Source of the DNA: Extensimonas perlucida
GTDB lineage: Bacteria; Pseudomonadota; Gammaproteobacteria; Burkholderiales; Burkholderiaceae_C
Direction: 5' to 3'
Assembly: GCF_007655255.1 (NCBI RefSeq)
Contig: NZ_VMYE01000008.1
Location: 62,001 to 126,000, forward strand
Length of the DNA: 64,000 nucleotides
Shown here: positions 15,479-23,498 of the stretch, in pieces
How the letters are laid out: each line of letters opens with the position of its first letter
How positions within the stretch are numbered: the first letter of the stretch is position 1
Notes under the pieces: generated by a model
The model's database searches: none
What the model was told of the DNA's origin: nothing
Seen by the model: only the letters and a program-made list of their open reading frames with translations
Made by a program: the position numbers and the translations under genes

Positions 15479-16351
15479 TTACTCCTGGGATGCGTGGGAT
15501 TCGTTGAGAGAAGGCAATGCGGTGGTCAGGGGCGCAGACGCCGTTCGCGCCGCGCTCTGCGCCTGGGCGCACTTGGCAATCAGCTGACCGAGATGCGGGG
15601 GCTCGACGAGATCGAGGCGGCCGGAGCGGTCCTTGGCGGGCAGGCCCCAGGGATTGACCGTGTGGCAGACAAAGGCCCGGTAAGCCTCGCCCTCGTCGGT
15701 CTTGAGCTCAGCCAAGGTGATGACCTCATCGACGATGCCGGGCAGCTGCAGACTGGTCTTGGCGCCGTCGATCTGCGGCGCGAACACCTTGCGGTTGAAG
15801 TCGTCGGTGACCTCGTCGAGGATCGCCACGAAGACGACGTGCTTGCCCCGGGCGTGCTGCAGATGGGTCAAGGCTCCGATCATTTCGCTACCAAGCAAGC
15901 CGTAGGCACCACGCAGGTCCGCCTTGCCGGTGCGATCCGAGAAGGCCGCCGGCTGGCTCTTGGCCCAGGTCAGGCACAGGCGTGAAAGCACCGTGATCGA
16001 GTCGACAAAGTAGGTGTCGTACTTGCCCAGTTGCTCCGGGCTGCCGTACTGCTGGCAGACATGGTCGAAGTGCGCCTGCGAGAACGGCGCCTCGGCCGGC
16101 AGTGCCGGGTTGGGGCCGGCGAGGAACACCGCCAGATCCCGGAACTCGGGCCAGGTCTTGGGGCGCACACAGTCGCCGCGCCAATCCTTGACCGACAGAT
16201 CGCCGGCTTCCAGATCGACGAACAGGGTGCTCGCTTCGGGCAGCGTCTTGAGCTGGGTGGTCTTGCCCAGACCACTCTTGCCCAGCAGGACGAGCTTGAC
16301 GCCGTGGCGTTCGGCCAGGCGCTGATCGGCGGAGATGATCGGGAATGCCAT
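15479..16351 (-). CDS. RecA-fold AAA ATPase, possible Sak4-like recombinase
   Basis: The product is 290 aa. Walker A GKSGLGKTT at 24-32 and a hydrophobic Walker B-type strand (YDTYFVDSIT) near 115 are clear. The shape corresponds to phage AAA_24 ATPases, some of which (Sak4) anneal single strands together with an SSB; an SSB-like gene does lie directly downstream. ATG 16351 follows GGAGG and overlaps the stop of the preceding gene by one base. Confidence 0.75.
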   Translation of the reverse strand: MAFPIISADQRLAERHGVKLVLLGKSGLGKTTQLKTLPEASTLFVDLEAGDLSVKDWRGDCVRPKTWPEFRDLAVFLAGPNPALPAEAPFSQAHFDHVCQQYGSPEQLGKYDTYFVDSITVLSRLCLTWAKSQPAAFSDRTGKADLRGAYGLLGSEMIGALTHLQHARGKHVVFVAILDEVTDDFNRKVFAPQIDGAKTSLQLPGIVDEVITLAELKTDEGEAYRAFVCHTVNPWGLPAKDRSGRLDLVEPPHLGQLIAKCAQAQSAARTASAPLTTALPSLNESHASQE

Positions 16352-16884
16352 CACGCCACCTCCGTCATCAACAGATCGGCCGACGAGAGCGTGGCCAAGA
16401 GCGGGCTGTCATCCGTGGCACCGGCAGCAAGCGCCAGGTCACGCAGCTCCTTGAGCGCCCGGTGGCGACGAGTGTCCGCACTGATCTGGGCACCCAGAAG
16501 TGCCAGATGCGCATCGACGTCGGCCAAGGTGGCTTGGGCGAGCGGCTTGTAGATGACGCCCTCGTCATCCACCGACTCCAGTTCCACACCCGGTGGCGGC
16601 ACGCTGATGGCTGGCGGCAGATGCGCCTGCAGGGCATCGGGTATGCCCGGTAGCGTGATCTGGGTGCGCTCGTTTTTGCTGGGGCGGCGCTTCAATTCAC
16701 GTCGGGCGATGTCGGTCAGGGCGTCCTCGGCCAGACGGGCGCCAATGCTCTGCACATCGCTCGGGTGCAGGGCGCAGACGACACGGGCAACCTCACGCGG
16801 GCGGGCATGGCCGATGACTTCGAAGGCGTTGCTGATTTCTGCGCGCACGGCTTCGCGCAGCAGGCTCATGACGGGATCACGCAT
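16351..16884 (-). CDS. phage hypothetical protein
   Basis: The product is 177 aa beginning MRDPVMSLLREAV, with AAAGGAG upstream. The long in-frame upstream extension is low-complexity Ser/Arg/Pro antisense to ParB and is rejected. The N-terminal half is helical (AEISNAFEVIGHARPREVARVV); the C-terminus is Leu/Ala-rich coil-forming. Function is not recognised. Its place between ParB-like and ATPase genes suggests a replication or partition accessory. Confidence 0.55.
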   Translation of the reverse strand: MRDPVMSLLREAVRAEISNAFEVIGHARPREVARVVCALHPSDVQSIGARLAEDALTDIARRELKRRPSKNERTQITLPGIPDALQAHLPPAISVPPPGVELESVDDEGVIYKPLAQATLADVDAHLALLGAQISADTRRHRALKELRDLALAAGATDDSPLLATLSSADLLMTEVA

Positions 16885-17875
16885 GGCGAGCTCCTTTCCA
16901 GGCTTGGTCGAAACGGGTGATGAGGGGGACGGCCTGCGCGAGCCAGGCCGAGAGGTTCTGGTGCTGGTAATGCGGCACGCAGTCGATGAGCGACTCCGGG
17001 TCGGTGTCGATACGGCACAGCGACTCCAGCCCTTCGCGCAGCGCCAGCCACCGTTCGGTGGCAAGGGCGGACTCGGGGGAGACTTCCGGGCCGTGGTAGC
17101 GACCATCGGAGCCGAGCACCAGCGTGCGGTTTTGCTGGGCGATGCGTTTGGCTTCAGACGGGGTGGGCAGCGGCGGTTCTTCGGCCTTGATGACCTCGAC
17201 CACGGCGCACTGCTCGATGCCGGAGAGGTGCTGGTCGGCGGCGACCTGATCGAAGATCTTCACGGCCGAGGGACCGCAAACGCCAGCCTCCTTGATGCGC
17301 GCTTTCACCTCGCGGGCGATGGCGCGGATCTCCTCGGGCGTTTTGGTGAGGGCTGCGCGCTGGGTGTCGGCGGGCAAACGAGAGAGCTCGGCCGCTGCTG
17401 AGACTGAAATTTCGCCACCCTTGACTGCGGCCTGTAGCTCGTCAATGCCATGATCGAGCACTGCCCGTGCGTGCTGCACAGTACGTCGAGAGACCTTGAG
17501 GTGCTGAGCCGCCTCGTCCTGGGTAAATGCGCAAATTTGCGCATTTGCATCAGGCCTGCCATGAGGCAGTGTGGCCAAACGCGCTGCAATGATGGCGCGC
17601 TGCCCTTCACTCAGATGCCGACGATGCAGATTGAGCGAAACGACCAGACCGAAGGGGTCGCCGTCGTCGGCGCTGACCTGACGCACCAGGGGGTCCAGTC
17701 CCAGTTGCTCGCAAGCGCGCAGGCGGTGGCGACCGTCGATGACCTGGCCATCCAGAACGAGGATCGGTTCGCGCTGGCCGTGTGCGGCGATGTCCGCCAC
17801 CAGGGCTGCGAAGGCCGCCTCATCCATGACCGGGAAGAGCTCGGCGGCTGGATGCAGGGGAAAGGCAGTGGTCAT
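16877..17875 (-). CDS. ParB/KorB-like DNA-binding protein
   Basis: The product is 332 aa starting at ATG 17875 (GGGGAGGG upstream). Residues about 10-90 are a ParB N-terminal domain (GQREPILVLDGQVIDGRHRL, then VVSLNLHRRHLSEGQRA), followed by a helix-turn-helix (TQDEAAQHLKVSRRTVQHAR) at about 117-140. The C-terminal part is a different domain ending in a Trp-rich segment. On a phage or plasmid such a protein can partition DNA or regulate transcription. It lies upstream of the replication genes, suggesting a regulatory or replication-initiation role. Confidence 0.8.
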   Translation of the reverse strand: MTTAFPLHPAAELFPVMDEAAFAALVADIAAHGQREPILVLDGQVIDGRHRLRACEQLGLDPLVRQVSADDGDPFGLVVSLNLHRRHLSEGQRAIIAARLATLPHGRPDANAQICAFTQDEAAQHLKVSRRTVQHARAVLDHGIDELQAAVKGGEISVSAAAELSRLPADTQRAALTKTPEEIRAIAREVKARIKEAGVCGPSAVKIFDQVAADQHLSGIEQCAVVEVIKAEEPPLPTPSEAKRIAQQNRTLVLGSDGRYHGPEVSPESALATERWLALREGLESLCRIDTDPESLIDCVPHYQHQNLSAWLAQAVPLITRFDQAWKGARHA

Positions 17876-18453
17876 CACTTACCCTCCCCAGTCGTGTCCA
17901 GGCGGCGCAGCACGAACTTCGGTGCCTTCGGCGTGACTGTGCGCAGGGCCTCGAACGGTGCCCGCAAGGTCTGCGGCCAGGCCTTGAACTTGGCCTCGCT
18001 GACGCTGTACTTGATCTCGACGTATTCGCGCGGATCGCCGCCGGTGGCTTCGATCTTGGCGACCAGTTCGGTCAGGCCCTTGGGCTCCCACTTCACGTCC
18101 TTGCCGATCTCGACGGTGATGTCGAAGTCGCCGTCGAAGATGTGGGTGGTGCCGGTGTCCTGGTCTTTGGCCAGCAGTTGGGCTTTGGCTGCATCGGCGT
18201 AGCGCAGCTCCAGGCCGGCCTGCACCAGGTTGGACAGGGTGGCCAGTTCGGACTTGGCCTCGCTGATGAAGCGCTGCAGGGCAGCGACGTTCTCCAGCGG
18301 CAGGTCGCGGATGACCTGGGCGGAGAGGTCGAGGTAAGGGATCGGCAGATGGACGCCGGAGGTCTCCAGCGCGGCTGCCAGGGGGGTGGGCAAAGGGGTA
18401 GGCAAACCGGTGGGCAGATTCGTGCCTACCCCGGCATTCAGGCGTGCGCTCAT
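17875..18453 (-). CDS. phage hypothetical protein with LPTG/LPTP N-terminal repeats
   Basis: The product is 192 aa. The N-terminus contains a tetrapeptide repetition (LPTG-LPTP-LPTP) encoded by exact 12-bp DNA repeats. The rest is helical, then beta-rich (THIFDGDFDITVEIGKDVKW). I do not recognise the family. Its first ATG overlaps the upstream HTH gene stop by ATGA, so it is the second gene of the early operon. Confidence 0.55.
   Translation of the reverse strand: MSARLNAGVGTNLPTGLPTPLPTPLAAALETSGVHLPIPYLDLSAQVIRDLPLENVAALQRFISEAKSELATLSNLVQAGLELRYADAAKAQLLAKDQDTGTTHIFDGDFDITVEIGKDVKWEPKGLTELVAKIEATGGDPREYVEIKYSVSEAKFKAWPQTLRAPFEALRTVTPKAPKFVLRRLDTTGEGK
18387..18418. repeat. 12-bp direct repeats, cluster A (TGGGCAAA type)
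   Basis: TGGGCAAA at 18387, TAGGCAAA at 18399 and TGGGCAGA at 18411 are exactly 12 bp apart, inside the 5' end of the 17875-18453 gene. Confidence 0.6.
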
Positions 18454-18662
18454 GCCACACCTCCTGCGCTGACGCGCTCGGTCGTGCTCTTGTGCAGGTT
18501 CTGCGCTTCGAAGGCCTCGACGTCCTCCAGGCGGTAGGCGATGCGGCCTTGCAGTTTCAGGAAGATCGGGCCAATGCCCTCGGTGCGCCAGCGCTCCAGG
18601 CTGGCTTCGCTCACGCCCCAGCGCTCGGCCAGCTGGCGTTGATTCAGGTGCTTGATGCTCAC
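18450..18662 (-). CDS. small HTH regulator (AlpA/excisionase-like)
   Basis: The product is 70 aa. GTG 18662 is chosen because AACAGGAG lies 8 bp upstream; the in-frame extension beyond it reads through repeat DNA. The sequence LNQRQLAERWGVSEASLERW, followed by GPIFLKLQGRIAYRLEDVEAFE, is an excisionase/MerR-type winged helix-turn-helix. It is the first gene of the leftward early operon and is flanked by two clusters of 12-bp repeats, which it may bind. Confidence 0.75.
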   Translation of the reverse strand: MSIKHLNQRQLAERWGVSEASLERWRTEGIGPIFLKLQGRIAYRLEDVEAFEAQNLHKSTTERVSAGGVA

Positions 18663-18718
18663 GTTTTGGCTCCTGTTGTCATGTGCAAAATTGCAGGGCC
18701 ATGGTCCCAACCAGGGGG

Positions 18719-18760
18719 TGGGCAAACCGGTGGGCAAAGTGGACGGAAAGGGTGGGCAGA
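18719..18760. repeat. 12-bp direct repeats, cluster B (TGGGCAAA type)
   Basis: TGGGCAAA at 18719 and 18731 (12 bp apart) and TGGGCAGA at 18753, with a degenerate TGGACGGA at 18740, lie in the leader of the HTH gene. The cluster is related to cluster A over more than 40 bp. Confidence 0.6.
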
Positions 18761-18794
18761 TTTGGTAAATAGGGGGTTCGCCACCGCCCAGACG

Positions 18795-18828
18795 CAAAAA
18801 AGCCCGTCAGGCCGATGCCGGACGGGCG
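18795..18828 (-). terminator. rho-independent terminator
   Basis: GCCCGTC (18802-18808) pairs with GACGGGC (18821-18827). On the minus strand the stem is followed by a run of T (18801-18795). It sits upstream of the HTH gene and would stop transcription arriving from the right. Confidence 0.7.
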
Positions 18829-18920
18829 GGTCAATGAGAAGCCGATGGATTCAGGGGATTGGTAGCGGTTGAGCCGGGAGTAAGGGTGACAAGCGGCGCC
18901 TCAGGGATGCCACGAGGGGG

Positions 18921-18947
18921 TGGGCAAAGGGGTGGGCAAGTTGCCCA
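18921..18947. repeat. 12-bp direct repeats, cluster C, ending in a palindrome
   Basis: TGGGCAAA at 18921 and TGGGCAAG at 18933 are 12 bp apart. The second copy forms a perfect 7-1-7 palindrome, TGGGCAA-G-TTGCCCA (18933-18947). Confidence 0.6.
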
Positions 18948-18954
18948 CAGACGT

Positions 18955-18982
18955 AAAAAAGCCCGGAGGGTCAGTCCGGGCT
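18955..18982 (-). terminator. rho-independent terminator after DUF2188 gene
   Basis: AGCCCGGA and TCCGGGCT form an 8-bp stem on the minus strand, followed by six T (18960-18955). It ends the operon whose last gene stops at 19005. Confidence 0.75.
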
Positions 18983-19004
18983 CGTGGGGTGGTGCTGTTA
19001 GCGA

Positions 19005-19229
19005 TCAGCCTTTGGGTGGGTGGGGGTCGTTGCCGTAGCTGTTGCGCTCACGGATACGCCCATCCTCGCCATGGATCAGGACTTCGCTTTTCTGATTGAT
19101 GGCGATCTCGCGTGCGGCGCGCTCGGCCTCGGCTTGCGTGCGGTGATGTGAGGTGTCTCGGCTGTTGCCTGCGCCGCGCACAGCCCAGGCATCATCTCGG
19201 GGTACAACGTGTTGGTTCTTTCCGGCCAT
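19005..19229 (-). CDS. DUF2188 family small protein
   Basis: The product is 74 aa from MAGKNQHVVP, with AAAAGGA upstream. The pattern NQHVVP..D.WAVRGAGNSR.T..H.TQ.EA...AREIA.NQ.SEVLIHG.DGRIR..NSYGNDP is that of the DUF2188 family, small proteins found widely on chromosomes and mobile elements. Its molecular role is unknown. It is followed directly by a strong terminator. Confidence 0.8.
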   Translation of the reverse strand: MAGKNQHVVPRDDAWAVRGAGNSRDTSHHRTQAEAERAAREIAINQKSEVLIHGEDGRIRERNSYGNDPHPPKG

Positions 19230-19294
19230 GGCATGGTCCTTTTCAAAGTTCGGGGTTAAAAACAACAGATTCAATCGGCTCTCTTGGCGTTGGC

Positions 19295-20254
19295 TCACCC
19301 CCTTTCCAGAATCAGAAACTCCGGGCGCAGCCAGAAGTGGCCCTTGTCGTCGGATTGCACGAAGGTGTCGAACACCGCCTTGTGGCGTTTCTTGATGTCG
19401 GCATAGCGGAAGGTTTCCGAGATGCCCAGGGCCTGCGCGATCCCCCGCTTGTGCACCTCGTCGCCATCGGCGTCTTCGAGGACCTTGAGGAAGCCATACA
19501 CCTGCGGCGAGAGCTTGTGCTCTGCGCCGCCGATCAGCACGACGCGCCGGGTGTGCAGCAGTCGCAGTGAGGTTTCATCGTTGGTCACGGGCGGCGCCAG
19601 GCCATCGAAATACCCGTCAAGCGGCTCCAGCGTGAGATGCCCCTTGCGCAGCTGGGCCACCGCGCGCAGGGGAATCACGCGGCAGTCGGCCAGGGGCGAG
19701 GCCCTGAGCAGCGCCGCCTCGGTGGTGGTGATCACCGCCTCGGCGCCAGGTGCAGCCAACTCGGCCAGTTTGGCGCGTGCCTGCACAGGGGCGCTGTCCA
19801 GCCGGCAGCCGAAGAAGAAACTGCGCCGGTGGCGGCGAATCTCCAGCTCCCCCAGGTGCCAGAGCACGCCCGGGATGAGTTCGGCAAGGGGGTGACGACC
19901 TCGCAATCCCAAGGCCTGGTGCAACCAATCCGCCACCTTGCCCGGATGGGCCTGCCACAGCCGTACCTGCGCCTTGGGCAGTTCCACCTCCCCGCACTCA
20001 AAGCACAGCGCCCGGTAGCGTCCAGAGGCACCGGCCAGCGGTTGCGGTTGCACCCGGTGCTCGCGGCAATCCGGGCACAGCACCTCGGGCACCACCTCTA
20101 CAGCCAGGCTCAACGCCTCGCAGTCGCGCAGACGCTGGTACAGCACAGCGCGTCCGCCCAGCCCCACCCCATCCGGCAACAGCTGCTGGCCGGGCGTCTC
20201 CAGCAAGGCGCAGAGTTCAGCCAGTGCGGGTGCGTTGATCGGGCCTTCGCTCAC
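19295..20254 (-). CDS. unrecognised protein with zinc ribbon and C-terminal wHTH-like region
   Basis: The product is 319 aa. A four-cysteine ribbon lies at about residues 60-90 (CPDC.. then CFEC). The middle is Leu/Arg-rich with RRSFFFGCRLDS. The C-terminus (KLSPQVYGFLKVLEDADGDEV, HKRGIAQALGISETFRYADI) looks like a winged helix used for DNA binding. It overlaps the preceding 415-aa gene by ATGA, so the two form one unit. The pair faces the XRE/ImmA genes across a shared control region. I do not recognise the family. Confidence 0.6.
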   Translation of the reverse strand: MSEGPINAPALAELCALLETPGQQLLPDGVGLGGRAVLYQRLRDCEALSLAVEVVPEVLCPDCREHRVQPQPLAGASGRYRALCFECGEVELPKAQVRLWQAHPGKVADWLHQALGLRGRHPLAELIPGVLWHLGELEIRRHRRSFFFGCRLDSAPVQARAKLAELAAPGAEAVITTTEAALLRASPLADCRVIPLRAVAQLRKGHLTLEPLDGYFDGLAPPVTNDETSLRLLHTRRVVLIGGAEHKLSPQVYGFLKVLEDADGDEVHKRGIAQALGISETFRYADIKKRHKAVFDTFVQSDDKGHFWLRPEFLILERG

Positions 20255-21498
20255 AGCATCTCGCTGTCGGTCACGGCCTCATCGGCTGCCACCGGCGTGG
20301 GTGGGTCTTGCATCACGCCCAGGGCACGCAGCAGGGCTTCTGCCAGGTGGACGTCGGCCTCTTCCATCTCGCGCAAATTGGCCATGCCAGTCGGCTTGAC
20401 GCGGATGTGCAGCACCCGGTGCTGCTTGGCGCCGTCGGCAGGCTCGAAGTAGAGGCTGACCACCGCATCGAGGATGTCGAAGCCCTGGCTCATGAGCACA
20501 TCGGTCTTTTTGGCGCGCACGCACGCCAGTGCGTCGGGGCTGTCCTTGTCGCCGGGCGGTTTGATGATGAAGTCGCAGGCTGGCGGCTGGATTGCACTTA
20601 CCCGGCATTCAGACAGCCGCGCCATGACCACCCCATAGTCGCGCAGGTCCAGACCGCTGTGCTCATCGGGCCACACGCCCTGGCGCAGGCGGTTGAGCAG
20701 GAACATCGGCTGTGGCACGGCGATGGGCACAATGGGCTTGCGGAATACGTACTGACCCAGTGGCGCCAGCAGTTTCTTGCGCGCCGAGTTACCGCCAGGC
20801 ACCAATAGGTCGATGACACCGTTGGCCGGATACAGGATCGCCGTCATCGACAGGGGTGGGCGCACATCGCGCCAGATGGTGCAATCATCCGGGCCGAACT
20901 CCAGGCTGCGCTGCAGGTTGTCCTCGATGCGGATGTCCAGCTGCACACCGCCATCGAGGTGGCGCGTCAGCACATCGATCTCGCAGGCACGCGGACGGCC
21001 CTTCTTCGGCGTGAAGGCCAGGGCGAGCGTTTTGCGCAGGCCATCGATGTCCTCGGGCTGACAATGCAGCACCTGCGCCGGTGGCAGGTAGAGCCGGCGC
21101 CAGCTTCGGCCACCCACTTGTGCATTAGCACGCAGGAAGGCCTCGGCGATATCGAAGCGCTGGGGCCAGTTGGCCAGTGCCCACAAGGCACGCTCGGCGT
21201 CACTGGCGTGGTGCTCGAAGTCCTCGAGCATCGCATCGCCCAACGGCACGGCGTTGCTCAGTGCCTGGATGCCACGCTGATTCGCCAGCGCCTTGACCCG
21301 GCGCAGCTCGGCATAGAGGGGGCTCTGCTGGGATTCTGGGAGCGCCTCCAGCGCTTGCAGAATCGGCTTGTGCAGGGACTCGGCCTCTTGCGCCCAGTCA
21401 GCCCCCTCGGGCAGTGCCATGCCCCGGGCCTGGAAGTAGAACTGCCAGCTGCGCGGCGGCACCTGGCGGATGAGGTCTCGGTAATTGAATGCGGCCAT
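20251..21498 (-). CDS. unrecognised 415-aa protein, partner of the zinc-ribbon protein
   Basis: The product is 415 aa from MAAFNYRDLIRQ (AGGAGA upstream). The in-frame extension to 21633 runs through operator DNA and is rejected. The N-terminal third is helical (LHKPILQALEALPESQQSP..ELRRVKALANQRG); the rest is beta-rich with FGPDDCTIW and KPPGDKDSPDALACVRAKKTD. There is no membrane segment and no recognisable catalytic motif. Codon use is like the prophage genes around it. It is divergent from the XRE regulator, which probably controls it. Confidence 0.55.
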   Translation of the reverse strand: MAAFNYRDLIRQVPPRSWQFYFQARGMALPEGADWAQEAESLHKPILQALEALPESQQSPLYAELRRVKALANQRGIQALSNAVPLGDAMLEDFEHHASDAERALWALANWPQRFDIAEAFLRANAQVGGRSWRRLYLPPAQVLHCQPEDIDGLRKTLALAFTPKKGRPRACEIDVLTRHLDGGVQLDIRIEDNLQRSLEFGPDDCTIWRDVRPPLSMTAILYPANGVIDLLVPGGNSARKKLLAPLGQYVFRKPIVPIAVPQPMFLLNRLRQGVWPDEHSGLDLRDYGVVMARLSECRVSAIQPPACDFIIKPPGDKDSPDALACVRAKKTDVLMSQGFDILDAVVSLYFEPADGAKQHRVLHIRVKPTGMANLREMEEADVHLAEALLRALGVMQDPPTPVAADEAVTDSEML

Positions 21499-21606
21499 GG
21501 TGTGTGCTGTCTCCTCAAAAAACATGGCCTCGTGTGTCCGATTGTTCCCTGGCGCACCCTGGCCGAATCCCGTGGCCGGTAGAGTCACCACACTCTGCCG
21601 ACCCAC

Positions 21607-21699
21607 TTCGTTCGATATATTCGTTCGATACACCGAACTTGATCAGGATTGTTTCTGATGCCTGATGGGTTTGTCAAGCAGGTGCGTATTCGTTCGGTG
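21607..21699. promoter_or_regulatory. divergent control region with repeated TTCGTTCG operators
   Basis: TTCGTTCGATA occurs at 21607-21617 and 21620-21630, and TTCGTTCGGTG at 21689-21699. CACCGAAC at 21631-21638 is an inverted copy of the last. The repeats lie in the AT-rich gap between the 415-aa gene and the XRE gene and are likely sites for the XRE protein. Confidence 0.55.
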
Positions 21700-21747
21700 C
21701 AGTGGTATATTCTTAGGCTTTGTGCAAACCGACAACAGGAGACTGCG

Positions 21748-22071
21748 GTGCCTTCCCCCCTGGGTGACAAGCTGCGCGCATTGCGCCAGCAAAAGAAACT
21801 GAGCCTTGAGCAACTGGCCGAGCTCACCGATTCCAGCAAGAGCTATATCTGGGAACTGGAGAACCGCGACGATCCCAACCCGTCGGCCGACAAGATCAGC
21901 AAGCTCGCAGCGGCGCTGGATGTGACCACCGAGTTCCTGCTCAGCCACACCACCGCCTCCCCGGATGCCGAGGTCGTCGATGAGGCGTTCTTCCGCAAGT
22001 ACAAGGCGATGCCCGAGAGCACCAAAAAGCAGATCCGCAAGATACTGGACGCCTGGGACGACGACGAATGA
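21748..22071 (+). CDS. XRE-family transcriptional regulator
   Basis: The product is 107 aa. GTG 21748 has AGGAGA 8 bp upstream; earlier in-frame starts would run through the operator repeats. The Cro/C1-type helix-turn-helix (LGDKLRALRQQKKLSLEQLA, then SSKSYIWELENR) spans residues 4-65, with a short acidic tail. It overlaps the ImmA/IrrE-type protease gene by ATGA. The pairing is typical of phage and ICE lysogeny or SOS switches, where the protease cleaves the repressor. Confidence 0.87.
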   Translation: MPSPLGDKLRALRQQKKLSLEQLAELTDSSKSYIWELENRDDPNPSADKISKLAAALDVTTEFLLSHTTASPDAEVVDEAFFRKYKAMPESTKKQIRKILDAWDDDE

Positions 22072-22985
22072 CCGACCAGAAGCGCCCCAAGGCCGAGGCC
22101 AACGACATCTCGAAGCTGCTCAACCAGGTCTTCGGCACGGATCGCTTCCCAGTGCCGGTCGAGGACGTTGCGCTGGAGTACAGCCAGCAGCGATTCCGCG
22201 ATGCGCCGATTGCCAAGGTCCAAGGCGAAGATCTGGACAGTTTCGACGGGATGCTGGCCGCCAACAAAAAGCGCGACAAGTGGATGATCCTCTACAACAG
22301 CGCCGTGAGCTCCGAGGGCCGCAAGCGCTTCACGGTCGCCCACGAGTTCGGTCACTACCTGCTGCATCGGCACCAGCAGGAGGAGTTCGCCTGCGGCGCT
22401 GGTGACATCGAGACCAGTGGCGAGGGCAAAGGCAGCCGGGACATCGAGAAGGAAGCTGACGACTTCGCCACCACCTTGCTGATGCCGCTGGATGATTTCC
22501 GGCGACAGGTGGATGGCGAGACCGTGAGCTTTGACCTGCTGGGGCATTGTGCCGACCGGTATGGGGTGTCGCTCACGGCTGCCGCGATCCGCTGGCTGGA
22601 GATTGCGCCCAAGCGTGCCGTGCTGGTGGCCAGCCGCGATGACCATATGCTGTGGGCGTCATCGAACGAGGCGGCATTCAAGTCCGGTGCCTTCTTTGCG
22701 ACGCGCAAGAACACCATCGAACTGCCCCGGTCAGCGCTGGCGCACAGCCGAAATTGCACTGGCAGACCGCAGTCGCACAATACCCGGGCAAAGGTCTGGT
22801 TTCCGCGAGAGCCGGCCGAGATGCCGATCACCGAGATGACCAAGGTGGCCGGCAACTACGGCTACACGCTGACCTTGCTGGTGATGCCGGAGGCGGAGAA
22901 GCGCTGGCGGCGGCGGGATGAGGACGAGGAGCCGGTGGAGGATAGCTACGACCGGTTTATCTCGCGGGGGCAGAAGCCTTATTGA
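22068..22985 (+). CDS. ImmA/IrrE-family metallopeptidase
   Basis: The product is 305 aa. The zinc-binding motif HEFGH (H92, E93, H96) with upstream FTVA and a downstream KEADDFATTLLMP segment places it in the COG2856 peptidase family. By precedent (ImmA of ICEBs1) it would cut the partner XRE repressor when activated. The C-terminal extension (about residues 185-305) is longer than in ImmA and may be a sensor. It is coupled to the XRE gene by a 4-bp overlap. Confidence 0.85.
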   Translation: MTDQKRPKAEANDISKLLNQVFGTDRFPVPVEDVALEYSQQRFRDAPIAKVQGEDLDSFDGMLAANKKRDKWMILYNSAVSSEGRKRFTVAHEFGHYLLHRHQQEEFACGAGDIETSGEGKGSRDIEKEADDFATTLLMPLDDFRRQVDGETVSFDLLGHCADRYGVSLTAAAIRWLEIAPKRAVLVASRDDHMLWASSNEAAFKSGAFFATRKNTIELPRSALAHSRNCTGRPQSHNTRAKVWFPREPAEMPITEMTKVAGNYGYTLTLLVMPEAEKRWRRRDEDEEPVEDSYDRFISRGQKPY

Positions 22986-22986
22986 A

Positions 22987-23481
22987 TTAGGAGGTAGCGG
23001 CCGGTTGTAGGTTCTTGAGCCATTGCGCCATCAGCCACTTCACATAGCGAACACTTTTCTCGCCTTGGGGCTGGCCGCTACGCCAACGTGCCCGAAGAAT
23101 TCGGCTACGCAAGTAGATACGCTCAACCCATTCAGCCTCCGACTTCAACTGCGACGACCACTCGCGGTAGGAGCCGTCAGCTTTATCTCTCACATCAGGA
23201 CAGGTGCCATCAAAAAAGAGCCTGATCGGTACGAAGGAGTCCTCAAGCTTTGAAAAGGCGGAAAAATCCATTTCTTCAGCGATGCACTTGGCCAAAGCTG
23301 CCGAATCTTCCGCCTTGCCGTCCAGCACTTCTGCAATCAACGCTTGGTTGAAACGGATCTCGCGAAAAACGGCTTCCCGTATAGCTTGGCGCGAATGCTG
23401 AAACTCTGCCGAACTCTGGATTTTTTCCGCGCCCTTCTTAACCAGCCATTCTGTAACCGGGCCAATCACCAAATCGATCAT
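22987..23481 (-). CDS. hypothetical cargo protein
   Basis: The product is 164 aa from MIDLVIGPVTEWL (AAAGGAA upstream). The N-terminus is a helical segment (VTEWLVKKGAEKIQSSAEFQ); the rest is a mixed fold rich in charged residues and Trp near the end (EWVERIYLRSRILRARWRSG, WLMAQWLKNL). It has no secretion signal. It converges with the ImmA/IrrE gene 2 bp apart. I do not recognise it; its position at the prophage edge suits an accessory gene. Confidence 0.5.
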   Translation of the reverse strand: MIDLVIGPVTEWLVKKGAEKIQSSAEFQHSRQAIREAVFREIRFNQALIAEVLDGKAEDSAALAKCIAEEMDFSAFSKLEDSFVPIRLFFDGTCPDVRDKADGSYREWSSQLKSEAEWVERIYLRSRILRARWRSGQPQGEKSVRYVKWLMAQWLKNLQPAATS

Positions 23482-23498
23482 TCCTGTTTCCTTTCGCC

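Noticed and set aside
13751-15985. 744-codon open frame on the plus strand opposite the helicase, SSB-like and ATPase genes
   Set aside because: It is antisense to three well-supported genes, has a His/Gly/Arg-rich composition typical of high-GC shadow frames, and shows no domain.
18381-18947. CRISPR array
   Set aside because: The repeats are 8-12 bp, directly adjacent, without spacers, and partly coding.
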